From JBGSMF01 sp964651475 (GTDB lineage: Bacteria > Chloroflexota > Anaerolineae > Fen-1058), in the NCBI GenBank assembly GCA_964651475.1, contig CAZYXV010000044.1, forward strand, positions 1-27,728: a DNA stretch of 27,728 bases, written 5' to 3'. The translations under genes and the position numbers were made by a program. The notes under the pieces were generated by a model. It made no database searches and was not told where the DNA came from. It saw only the letters and a program-made list of their open reading frames with translations. Every line of letters starts with the position of its first letter. Positions within the stretch are counted from its first letter, which is position 1. This document shows positions 6,761 through 14,587 of the stretch, one piece after another.

Positions 6761-7126
6761 ATGCCCAAAATCAAGAGTTTAGAAGAGTTGCAACAGTTGC
6801 GCCAGCAACTGCAAAAAGACGTCCAGACTCGCACCGAGGCCAAAGCCACCATTACCGTGGGAATGGGCACCTGCGGCATTGCCGCCGGCGCGCGCGAAGT
6901 GATGCAAGAGATACTGGACAAACTGGCCGAGTACAAACTGGACGCTCATGTGACCACCGTCGGTTGCATCGGCATGTGCTCCAAAGAGCCGTTGGTAGAT
7001 GTCCAGGTAGGCGACCAACCTCGCGTCACCTACGGCAACGTCACGCGAGTCATGGTATCACGCATCCTCCAAGATCACCTGGTCAACAACCACGTGATTG
7101 AAGAGTGGGTCGTCGCGCGGACGTAG
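6761..7126 (+). CDS. [2Fe-2S] thioredoxin-like ferredoxin (HndB-like)
   Basis: The 121-residue product resembles the small HndB-type subunit found between NuoE- and NuoF-like genes in NADP-reducing and bifurcating hydrogenases. It has an N-terminal helix rich in Leu and Gln, then the motif GMGTCGIAAGAREVM and later VGCIGMCSKEP, which supply candidate cluster cysteines. It ends with a helix and the tail EEWVVART. TAGGAGG sits just upstream of the ATG. Spacing to NuoF is 11 bases. It probably forms part of the NAD(P)H-oxidising module, although its exact electron-transfer role in the family is not settled. Confidence 0.87.
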   Translation: MPKIKSLEELQQLRQQLQKDVQTRTEAKATITVGMGTCGIAAGAREVMQEILDKLAEYKLDAHVTTVGCIGMCSKEPLVDVQVGDQPRVTYGNVTRVMVSRILQDHLVNNHVIEEWVVART

Positions 7127-7137
7127 GAGGGTAAGAA

Positions 7138-8979
7138 ATGGCTGAACAATCTCAAGATCGCAAGCAACACCGAGCTGATATACTGGTGAGTTGCCTCCAT
7201 GACCGTGCGCCAGAACTGATCCCGGCCCTCGAAGCCGAGATCAAACAGCGTGGTCTGGAAAAAGAAGTCAAGGTCGTCTCGGCCGGTTGCCGCGGCTTTT
7301 GCGACATGGGGCCAGTGTTGCTGATCCAACCCGACGACATTTTTTACCTGGGGGTGCAGCCGGCTGATGTGCCCGAGCTGACCGAAGAAACATTGGTCAA
7401 GGGGCGCATCGTCGAGCGGCTGACCTACAAGGACCCGGCCACGCGCAAACGCATCGCGCGCTATTCAGACATTCCCTTCCACAACAAGCAGATGCGCGTC
7501 GCGCTGCGCCACTGCGGCCTGATCAACCCCAACTCGATTGACGAGTACATTGCCATTGGCGGCTACCAGGCGCTCGGCAAGGCGCTCAAGATGAAGCCAG
7601 AGGCCATCATCGAGGAAATAAAAAAATCCGGGCTGCGCGGGCGCGGCGGGGCCGGCTTTCCCACCGGCCGCAAATGGGAATCGGCCCGCAAGGCGCACGG
7701 CGATATCAAGTACGTCATTGCCAATGGCGACGAAGGCGACCCCAACTGCTTTATGGATCGCGCACTGATGGAAGCCGACCCGCACGCCGTCATCGAAGGT
7801 ATGATCATCGGATCGTACGCGGTTGGCTCGCACCAGGGATACATCTATTTGCCTTACGAATATGCGCTGGCGGCCAAAAACCTCAAAATCGCCATTACCC
7901 AGGCGCGCGAGTACGGGCTGCTGGGCCAAGACATTCTCGGCTCCGGCCACGATTTTGACATCGAGCTGCGCATGGGCGCGCGCTCCTTCGTGGGCGGCGA
8001 ATCTACCGCCATCATGCACGCCATTGAAGGCAAGGCCAGCGAGCCGCGCGCCAAACACGTCCACACCACCGACAAGGGCTTGTGGGATAGGCCCAGTTGC
8101 CTGAATAACATCAAAACCTGGTCAATGGTGTCAGAGATCATACTGCGCGGCGGCGATTGGTTTGCGGGCATCGGGTCCGCCACCAGCAAGGGCACGCAAG
8201 TCTTTTCGCTGGCTGGCAAGATCAACACTACCGGCCTGGTCGAAGTGCCCATGGGCATTACGGTTCGCGAGCTGGTGTTTGGCCTGGGCGGCGGCGTTCC
8301 CAAAAAGCGCCAGTTCAAGGCCATCCAGATCGGCGGGCCTTCCGGCGGCTGCCTGCCAGCCAGCTTGCTGGACATGCCGATGGACTATGAGACCCTGGCC
8401 GAGGCCGGCTCGATGATGGGCACCGGCGGCGTTGTAGTGATGGATGACCGGACGTGCGTGGTGGATGTGGCGCGCTACTTTTTGGACTTTTTGCGCGACG
8501 AATCCTGCGGAAAATGCACGAGCTGCCGCGAAGGCATCCGGCGCATGCACGAGATCATGACCCGCTTCACTCTGGGCGAAGGCACGCTGGAAGACCTGGA
8601 TCGCCTGGAGCAGTTAGCCCGCGTGGTGCAGGCGGTCTCGTTGTGCGGCCTGGGCAAGACGGCGGCTAATCCGGTTCTCAGCACGCTGCGCTATTTCCGC
8701 GAGGAATACGAAAAGCACATCAAAGACAAGTTCTGCCCGGCCGGCGTGTGCCGCAAGATTGTCGCCTACGAAGTTATCGGCGACAAGTGCAAGGGCTGCG
8801 GGCTGTGCGTCAAGGCTTGCCCCCAGGGCGCTATCACCGGCGAACCGAAGCAGATGCATTACATTGAGCAGGTCAAATGCATCCAGTGTGGCGCGTGTTT
8901 CGAGGTGTGTAATCTCAATGCCATCAAGATCATCCCCAGGGCAGAAGTCAAGAGAGCAGTGAAAGAGGTGGTTGCATGA
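7138..8979 (+). CDS. NuoF-like flavin/NAD(H) subunit with C-terminal 2[4Fe-4S]
   Basis: NuoF-type subunits bind NAD(P)H and FMN. The 613-residue product has an N-terminal thioredoxin-like domain (about 1-110), the FMN-binding GRGGAGF at residues 168-174, the nucleotide-site phrase NGDEGDPNCFMDRALME, and the N3-type cluster motif ESCGKCTSC (Cys457, 460, 463) with the fourth Cys in SLCGLGKT. The C-terminal ferredoxin has Cys551-554-557-561 and Cys581-584-587-591. This is the HndC/HydB architecture of bifurcating enzymes. The N-terminal domain looks degenerate: the usual two-cysteine first motif is VSCLHDRA with only one Cys, while AGCRGFC is kept. The gene overlaps the next by four bases (ATGA). 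It should be the NAD(P)H entry or exit site of the complex. Confidence 0.94.
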   Translation: MAEQSQDRKQHRADILVSCLHDRAPELIPALEAEIKQRGLEKEVKVVSAGCRGFCDMGPVLLIQPDDIFYLGVQPADVPELTEETLVKGRIVERLTYKDPATRKRIARYSDIPFHNKQMRVALRHCGLINPNSIDEYIAIGGYQALGKALKMKPEAIIEEIKKSGLRGRGGAGFPTGRKWESARKAHGDIKYVIANGDEGDPNCFMDRALMEADPHAVIEGMIIGSYAVGSHQGYIYLPYEYALAAKNLKIAITQAREYGLLGQDILGSGHDFDIELRMGARSFVGGESTAIMHAIEGKASEPRAKHVHTTDKGLWDRPSCLNNIKTWSMVSEIILRGGDWFAGIGSATSKGTQVFSLAGKINTTGLVEVPMGITVRELVFGLGGGVPKKRQFKAIQIGGPSGGCLPASLLDMPMDYETLAEAGSMMGTGGVVVMDDRTCVVDVARYFLDFLRDESCGKCTSCREGIRRMHEIMTRFTLGEGTLEDLDRLEQLARVVQAVSLCGLGKTAANPVLSTLRYFREEYEKHIKDKFCPAGVCRKIVAYEVIGDKCKGCGLCVKACPQGAITGEPKQMHYIEQVKCIQCGACFEVCNLNAIKIIPRAEVKRAVKEVVA

Positions 8980-10742
8980 GTAAAATTACATTGACGATTG
9001 ACGGTCAAAAGATCGAAACCGAAGAAGGATTGACCATCCTGGAAGTCGCCAAGAAAAACGGCATCAATATTCCAACCCTGTGCTATCATCCAGCGCTGGA
9101 GCCGTATGGCGCGTGCCGCCTGTGCACCGTCGAAGTCATTCGCAAGGGCTGGTCAAGCCTGCAAACCTCCTGCACTCATCCGGCCTGGGACGGCCTGGAA
9201 GTCAAGACCAACTCCCCGCCCGTGGTCGAAGCCCGACGTGTCATCTTGGGGCTGATCCTTTCGCGCGCACCCAATGTGCCGAAAATCCAGGAACTTGCGC
9301 TCAAATACGGCATCACCGAGCCGCCCTACCCCACCGAGCACCCCGAAGAAAAGTGCATCTTGTGCGGCCAGTGTGTGCGCGTGTGCAACGATATGGTCAA
9401 GGCGCACGTCATCAACTTTTACAACCACGGCACCGAGCGCGTCGTGGGGCCGCCCTTCCTCGAAAAGACCCGCGATTGCATCGGCTGCGGCGCGTGCACC
9501 ATCGTCTGTCCCACCGGCGCTATCGAGATCATTCTGGAAAAAGACGCCATCTACAAAGAGAAACCGCTTGGCCCAACTCGCGCCATCTACGTTCCTTCGC
9601 TGCAAGCCGTCCCGCGCGTGCCCGTCATTGACACGGATAGCTGCATCCGCTTCCGCCAATACGACCGCAGCAACGGCGAAATCACCGATGCCTGCGGCGC
9701 ATGCCAAAAACTGTGCGAGGCCAACGCGATTGACTTTACGCAAAAAGATGAAACCGTCGAGCTGGACGTGGGCGCCATCATTGTCTCCACCGGTTTCGAA
9801 ATGTGGGATCCAACCCAGCTCAGCCAATACTCTTACGGCAAGTCGCCCAACATTATCACCGCGCTGGAATTTGAGCGGCTGTCCAACGCTGGCGGCCCAA
9901 CGTTGGGCAAAATCCTGCTGGCCGACGGGCGAAAACCGGAACGCGTGGCGATTATCCACTGCGTGGGCAGCCGCGACCACAACGCGCACGAATACTGCTC
10001 GCGCATCTGCTGCATGTATTCGCTCAAGCACGCCCACCTGGTCAAAGACAAGGCCGGCGCCGAGGTATACGAGTTCTACATGGACATGCGTTCCTTTGGC
10101 AAGGCGTACGAAGAATTTTACGAGCGCGTGCAGGAAGAAGGCGTGACGATGGTGCGCGGGCGCGGCGCGGAGGTAGAAGTGTTGCCTTCGGGCAAGCTGC
10201 GCGTGAAAGGCGAAGACGCCAACCTGGGCAAGCTGGTGATGGTGGATGTGGACATGGTCGTCCTCAGCACCGCCATCGAAGCGCCCCAAGACGCAAGCAA
10301 GATTGGCGCGCTGTTTGGCCTCAGCCGCAGCGCCGATGGCTGGTTTGCCGAAGCGCATCCCAAATTGCGCCCGGTGGAAACCAACACCGACGGCGTCTTT
10401 TTGGCCGGCTGCGCCCAAGGCCCCAAGGATGTGCCCGATACGGTGGCGCACGCCGGCGCGGCAGCTTCGATGGTGCTGGCGCTGCTGGGCAAGGGCGAGG
10501 TGACCATCTCGCCGGCCACTGCCGAGGTCAACCGCGAAAAATGCGTGGGCTGCGGCGACTGCCTGCCGGTCTGCCCGTACACCGCCATCACGCGCGTAGA
10601 CGGCAAGGCGCAGGTCAATCCCGCGCTATGCAAGGGCTGCGGCACGTGCGTGGCCACCTGCCCGTCCGGCGCTATCGAGGGCTTGCACTTTACAGATGAA
10701 CAACTTGTCGCTCAAATTGAGGGGGTGCTGGCATGGGCGTAA
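8976..10742 (+). CDS. NuoG-like iron-sulfur domain fused to HdrA C-terminal half
   Basis: This 588-residue product is a composite. Residues 1-80 are a NuoG-type [2Fe-2S] domain (Cys36, 47, 50, 66). Residues 120-185 hold two [4Fe-4S] motifs (Cys127-130-133-137 and Cys168-171-174-178). From about residue 195 the sequence is HdrA. RAIYVPSLQAVPRVPVI corresponds to what normally follows the first HdrA ferredoxin, then come the CGACQKLCEANAIDF segment, the Cys329/341/345/346 set (HCVGSRD..YCSRICC) expected near the FAD, the Rossmann end DGVFLAGCAQGPKDVPDT, and a C-terminal ferredoxin (Cys523-526-529-533 and Cys552-555-558-562). Together with the gene at 5440 it rebuilds a complete HdrA. The start overlaps nuoF and its end overlaps mvhD, so translation is coupled. 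Confidence 0.9.
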   Translation: MSKITLTIDGQKIETEEGLTILEVAKKNGINIPTLCYHPALEPYGACRLCTVEVIRKGWSSLQTSCTHPAWDGLEVKTNSPPVVEARRVILGLILSRAPNVPKIQELALKYGITEPPYPTEHPEEKCILCGQCVRVCNDMVKAHVINFYNHGTERVVGPPFLEKTRDCIGCGACTIVCPTGAIEIILEKDAIYKEKPLGPTRAIYVPSLQAVPRVPVIDTDSCIRFRQYDRSNGEITDACGACQKLCEANAIDFTQKDETVELDVGAIIVSTGFEMWDPTQLSQYSYGKSPNIITALEFERLSNAGGPTLGKILLADGRKPERVAIIHCVGSRDHNAHEYCSRICCMYSLKHAHLVKDKAGAEVYEFYMDMRSFGKAYEEFYERVQEEGVTMVRGRGAEVEVLPSGKLRVKGEDANLGKLVMVDVDMVVLSTAIEAPQDASKIGALFGLSRSADGWFAEAHPKLRPVETNTDGVFLAGCAQGPKDVPDTVAHAGAAASMVLALLGKGEVTISPATAEVNREKCVGCGDCLPVCPYTAITRVDGKAQVNPALCKGCGTCVATCPSGAIEGLHFTDEQLVAQIEGVLAWA

Positions 10743-11152
10743 ATTTCGAACCGAGAATCGTGGCTTTCATGTGCAACTGGTGCACCTACGCGGGGGCCGA
10801 TAACGCCGGCGTGGCGCGGCTGCCTTCACCGGCCAACGTGTTGCCGATTCGCGTCATGTGCTCTGGGCGCATCTCGCCAGAAATGGTCATGCGCGCGTTT
10901 CGCGCCGGGGCCGACGGCGTGTTGGTAATGGGCTGCCACCTGGGCGATTGCCACTATAGCAGCGGCAATCACCGCACCATCAAGCGCATGCCGCTGCTGA
11001 AAAACCTGCTCGGCTACGTTGGCGTCAACCCGGAACGGATGGAATTGCACTGGGTTTCGGCCTCCGAAGCGCCGCGCTTTGTCGAGGTCACCAAAGCGTT
11101 TACAGATAAAATCCGCCAACTAGGGCCTTTGGCGCAGGAGGTAACAGAATGA
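10733..11152 (+). CDS. mvhD: MvhD/VhuD-like [2Fe-2S] electron-transfer subunit
   Basis: MvhD relays electrons between an electron-donating enzyme (hydrogenase or formate dehydrogenase) and HdrA. The 139-residue product has the family signature FMCNWCTYAGADNAG (Cys14, Cys17), Cys43 in VMCSGR, and Cys68 and Cys73 in GCHLGDCHY. Some homologues carry selenocysteine at the first Cys; here it is a plain Cys. The start lies ten bases inside the previous gene, and its stop overlaps the next ATG. Its position after the HdrA C-half is the standard hdrA-mvhD order and supports docking of formate dehydrogenase to HdrA through this subunit. Confidence 0.93.
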   Translation: MGVNFEPRIVAFMCNWCTYAGADNAGVARLPSPANVLPIRVMCSGRISPEMVMRAFRAGADGVLVMGCHLGDCHYSSGNHRTIKRMPLLKNLLGYVGVNPERMELHWVSASEAPRFVEVTKAFTDKIRQLGPLAQEVTE

Positions 11153-11952
11153 CGATGATGGAAGAAATACGCAAGGCGGTCGCAGAGCGACTGAATGCGT
11201 TGGATGGCGTAGTAGCATTGAAAAGGTCGCCCGAAGGCGTCGCGCCGCACGTTTTCCAAAAAGGCAATGACCTGGCTGGGCTGGAAATCAACCCCAAGTA
11301 CCCAGTGATGACGCTCGTTTCCAAGCTGCACAAGCGCTTTCCCCAGATTCGCCTGGGCGTGGTGGCGCGCGGCTGCGACGAGCGCGCTTATATCGAAATG
11401 GCCAAGCGCAACCAGATTGACCCCGAGCGGCTGTACATTATCGGTTTTGCCTGCACGGCGGAAGACGCGCAAACGTGCCATTGCCTTGAGCCTTATCCGA
11501 AGCAGTTGATTGTAGGCGCGCCGGCCGCGCCGGGGCAGGTTAATCCGCTCGTCGCCAAATACGATTCGATGTCAATCGCCGAGCGGCGCGCGTTCTGGAA
11601 GCAGCAGTTCAACAAGTGCATCAAGTGCTACGGCTGCCGCAACATTTGCCCGGAATGTTTCTGCGAAGCGTGCGCCATGGAAGATAAAGCCTGGGTCGAG
11701 CCGGGACTGCTGGCGCCGCCTTTCCCCGCCTTCCACATGATTCGCGCCATGCACATGGCCAGCCGCTGCATCGCCTGCCGCGAGTGCGAGTTGACTTGCC
11801 CGGCGCACATTCCGCTCACGGTGCTGTACGACCTGATGCGGCGCGACATGCAAACGCTGTTGGGCTATTTGCCCGGCACAGACATTAACGCCCGCCCGCC
11901 GCTTTCGGTCACGCTCGAAGAAACGCCGCTGCGCGTGGAAGCAGGGCACTAG
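11149..11952 (+). CDS. Two-cluster [4Fe-4S] protein with FrhB-like N-terminal part
   Basis: The 267-residue product has an N-terminal alpha/beta region with LGVVARGCDERAYIEMAKRNQI and RLYIIGFACT, phrases typical of F420-hydrogenase/dehydrogenase beta-type (FrhB/FdhB) proteins. A cysteine-rich ferredoxin domain follows, with Cys157-160-163-167, an extra CPECFCEAC run (Cys170, 172, 175) and Cys207-210-213-217. GGAGG precedes the ATG, which overlaps the mvhD stop. It probably links MvhD or HdrA with FdhA electronically. I see no basis for F420 binding as such. The additional cysteines after the first motif may bind metal or be structural. The exact family name is uncertain. Confidence 0.78.
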   Translation: MTMMEEIRKAVAERLNALDGVVALKRSPEGVAPHVFQKGNDLAGLEINPKYPVMTLVSKLHKRFPQIRLGVVARGCDERAYIEMAKRNQIDPERLYIIGFACTAEDAQTCHCLEPYPKQLIVGAPAAPGQVNPLVAKYDSMSIAERRAFWKQQFNKCIKCYGCRNICPECFCEACAMEDKAWVEPGLLAPPFPAFHMIRAMHMASRCIACRECELTCPAHIPLTVLYDLMRRDMQTLLGYLPGTDINARPPLSVTLEETPLRVEAGH

Positions 11953-11959
11953 CAACTTG

Positions 11960-12440
11960 TTATCCACAAAGAACACAAAGGGACACAAAGAGATTTAACT
12001 GGTTTGCCTGGCAAATAGAAACGTAATGACGGAATTGCTTTTGAAGGATGAGGTCTTTGCCATCATCGGCGCTGCGATAGAGGTGCATCGCGAGCTTGGA
12101 CCTGGATTTCTCGAAGCAATTTACCAAGAAACGCTAGAGATCGAGTTAGCCAACCGTCATATTCCTTTTGAGTCGCACAAGATACCGACGGTTTTATACA
12201 AGGGACAACCTCTCAAAAAGAATATGAGGTGGATGTGGTCTGCTATGGGCAACTCATTGCTGAATTGAAGGCGATTGATCGGTTGACGGGAAAAGAAGAA
12301 TCTCAAATCCTAAACTACTTGAAGGCCACCGGTTTGCGAGTCGGGCTGCTCATCAACTTTGGCAGTCACGGCAGGCTAGAATGGAAAAGATTTGTCCGAT
12401 AACAACAAAAGGATAAAACTTGGTGGCCCTTCGTGGATAA
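11960..12440. mobile_element. Candidate cassette: GxxExxY gene bounded by inverted repeats
   Basis: TTATCCACAAAG (11960-11971) and CTTCGTGGATAA (12429-12440) are inverted copies matching at 11 of 12 positions. They enclose only the broken GxxExxY gene. The left end continues with near-tandem ACACAAAG words (11973-11990). The unit separates the FrhB-like gene from fdhA, which otherwise belong to the same redox operon. GxxExxY genes are often found as scattered orphan genes. No transposase and no target-site duplication are evident, so the mobile nature is inference. Confidence 0.4.
12026..12402 (+). pseudogene. GxxExxY family protein (PD-(D/E)XK-like), frameshifted
   Basis: The intact gene would encode about 125 residues of the GxxExxY family (PDDEXK_3-type fold), whose function is unknown. 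The signature GPGFLEAIYQ is present near residues 27-36. Reading from ATG 12026, the frame shifts after LYKGQPLKK in a run of five A at 12215-12219. One more A would continue into EYEVDVVCYGQLIAELKAI and end at the TAA at 12400-12402. The second part keeps the conserved E..D...Y...I.ELKA pattern, so the break is recent or is a sequencing error in the homopolymer. It is unrelated to the surrounding redox genes in function. Confidence 0.8.
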
Positions 12441-12480
12441 TGAGAACCGCGTTTATCCGTGTCCTTAAAGGAGATAGAGT

Positions 12481-14526
12481 ATGGACTATAAAAATACTTT
12501 GACCACTTGCATCTACTGCGGCTGCGGCTGCAGCATGTACATCGAAACGATTGACGGCCAGATCACCGGCGTGTGGCCGTCCAAGACGCACGCTATCAGC
12601 CAGGGCAAGTTGTGCATCAAGGGCTGGAACGTGACCGGCTTTGTCAACGACCCGGAACGGCTCAAGACGCCGCTGGTACGCAAGGGCGAGCAGTTTGTCG
12701 AGGCGAGTTGGGACGAGGCTCTGGCGCTCGTCGCCGACAAGCTAGGCGCTATCAAAACGGAAAGCGGGCCGGATAGCATCGCTCTGCTCACTTCGGCCAA
12801 ATGCACCAACGAAGAAAACTATCTCATGAACAAGTTTGCCCGCGCGGTGATCGGCACGAACAACATTGATCACTGCGCCCGCCTCTGACACGCTCCCACC
12901 GTGGCCGGTCTGGCCGCAGCGTTTGGGAGTGGCGCCATGACAAACTCGATGCCCGAGTTCGAGACGGACACAAACTGCTTTATCATCATGGGATCCAATA
13001 CCTCCGAAGGCCATCCGCTCATCGCCAGCCGCATCATGGCGGCCAAAGAAAAGCGCGGGGCCAAGGTGATTGTGATTGACCCGCGCAACATTCAAATGGC
13101 GCGCCTGGCCGACCTGTACATACCGTTCCGCCCCGGCACGGACGTCGCCGTCATCAACGGGCTGATGAACGTCATTATCGCCGAGGGTCTGGAAGACAAG
13201 GCGTTCATCGCCGAGCGCACCGAGGCTTACGACGAAATGAAGGCGGTGGTAGAAAAATACACGCCCGAGCGCGTGGAGGAAATCAGCGGCATCCCCGCCG
13301 ACACGCTGCGCAAAGCAGCGCGCATGTATGCTACCAACAAACCCTCGGCCTTTATCTATGCCATGGGCATCACACAGCACACCACCGGCGTGGACAATGT
13401 CAAATCCACCGCCAACCTGGCCATGCTGACGGGCAACATGGGCATCGCCGGCGGCGGGGTAAATCCGCTGCGCGGCCAGAACAATGTGCAGGGCGCGTGC
13501 GATATGGGCGGCCTGCCCAACGTGTACTCCGGCTACCAGGTGGTGACCTCGGAAGACGTGCAGAAAAAATTCAAGGAGGCCTGGGGCAGCACAGCGCATA
13601 CCAAGGTGGGGCTGACTGTGACAGAAATGGTCAGCGCAGTAGGCGAAGGCAAGCTGCGCGCCTTGTACGTGATGGGCGAAAACCCGCTGGTGGCCGATCC
13701 CGACATCAACCACGCTTACCACTGCCTGGAGCACGCCGAGTTCCTGGTCGTGCAAGACATTTTCCTCACCGAGACAGCCAAGCTGGCGCACGTGGTGCTG
13801 CCCGGCGCGGCGTTTGCTGAAAAGGATGGCACCTTCACCGCCACCGACCGGCGCGTCCAGCGCGTGCGCAAGGCGGTCGAGCCGCCAGGAAGCGCCAAGG
13901 GTGATTGGGTCATCATCTGCGAGCTGGCCAAAAAGATGGGCGCGAGCGGCTTTGACTTTGCCACGCCCCAAGATATTATGGTAGAAATCGCCAAATTGAC
14001 GCCCGCCTACGGCGGCGTCAGCTACGAGCGGCTGGAGCAGTTGGGCTTTTTGCACTGGCCGTGCCCCGCGCCCGACCACGCCGGCACGCCGTTCCTGCAC
14101 AAGGGCAAATTCTCGCGCGGGCTGGGACATTTCCACGCCATCGAGTTCAAAGAGCCGGCCGAGTTGACCGACCAGGAATTCCCCTTCACGCTGACCACCG
14201 GTCGGTTAATGTTCCACTTCCACACCGGCACCATGACCCGGCGCTCGGAAAAGCTGCACCAAGAAGTGCCCGAAGCCTACGTGGAAATTCACCCGGACGA
14301 CGCGGCCAAGATCAAGCTGAACGGCGGCAAGCGCGTGCGTGTCATCAGCCGGCGCGGGCAGATCGAGATTGGAGTGCGTGTGACGAAACGCATCAAGCCC
14401 GGCATCATCTTTATCCCCTTCCACTTTGCCGAAGCCGCCGCCAACGCGCTGACCAACGCCGCGATTGATCCGGTGGCCAAGATCCCCGAATACAAAGTTT
14501 GCGCGGTTAAGGTTGAATTAGCCTGA
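12481..14526 (+). CDS. fdhA: Formate dehydrogenase catalytic subunit, selenoprotein (Sec136)
   Basis: FdhA interconverts formate and CO2 at a molybdenum or tungsten bis-pyranopterin centre. The 681-residue product has an N-terminal [4Fe-4S] motif (Cys10, 13, 17, 45) and the phrase NNIDHCARL followed by UGA at 12886-12888 and HAPTVAGL. The UGA takes the place of the catalytic Sec/Cys. Further typical segments are NPLRGQNNVQGACDMGG, KLAHVVLPGAAFAEKDGTFT and the C-terminal molybdopterin-binding domain from about residue 560. Length fits the short, FdhF-like class without an N-terminal NuoG domain; that domain here is fused to the HdrA C-half. A hairpin at 12901-12917 fits a SECIS. AAAGGAG lies before the ATG. 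It should feed or accept electrons through the FrhB-like protein and MvhD to HdrA and NuoEF. Two separate frames would be a misreading. Confidence 0.95.
12886..12917 (+). promoter_or_regulatory. SECIS-type hairpin after the fdhA UGA codon
   Basis: UGA (12886-12888) is followed by GTGGCC (12901-12906), loop GGTCT (12907-12911) and GGCCGC (12912-12917). These form a 6-bp stem with one G-U pair. The GGUCU loop is the one seen in the Escherichia coli fdhF SECIS. The element begins 12 bases after the UGA. The same 17-base core recurs after the second fdhA UGA. Confidence 0.88.
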
Positions 14527-14528
14527 GC

Positions 14529-14566
14529 GACTAGTGACTAGGAGCCAAGTTTCCTAGTCACTAGTC
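14529..14566. repeat. Perfect 15-bp inverted repeat after fdhA
   Basis: GACTAGTGACTAGGA (14529-14543) and TCCTAGTCACTAGTC (14552-14566) are exact reverse complements around an 8-base loop. The arms themselves contain the repeated word GACTAGT/GACTAG. It starts three bases after the fdhA stop and ends 21 bases before the ferritin start. No T-tract follows, so it is more likely an RNA-stability hairpin or dispersed repeat than a rho-independent terminator, though partial termination is possible. Confidence 0.7.
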
Positions 14567-14587
14567 ACCAGCCTCTGGAGAGAAAAA

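Noticed and set aside
7138..8979. An NADH-linked bifurcating hydrogenase operon (Hnd/Hyd)
   Set aside because: The NuoE, [2Fe-2S] and NuoF genes are of this type, but no H-cluster or NiFe catalytic subunit is encoded. The catalytic partner here is formate dehydrogenase.
12886..12888. Formate dehydrogenase broken into two genes by a stop codon
   Set aside because: The UGA lies exactly at the catalytic Sec/Cys position of FdhA with a GGUCU-loop hairpin downstream; the same pattern recurs at 20305.
12742..14136. Long minus-strand open frame opposite fdhA, and similar ones opposite hdrA, nuoF and the kinase
   Set aside because: Their products are rich in His, Gly, Ala and Arg, show no recognisable domain, and mirror the codon bias of the plus-strand genes.
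14529..14566. Rho-independent terminator after fdhA
   Set aside because: The stem is strong but is not GC-rich and no T-tract follows, so it is listed as a repeat.
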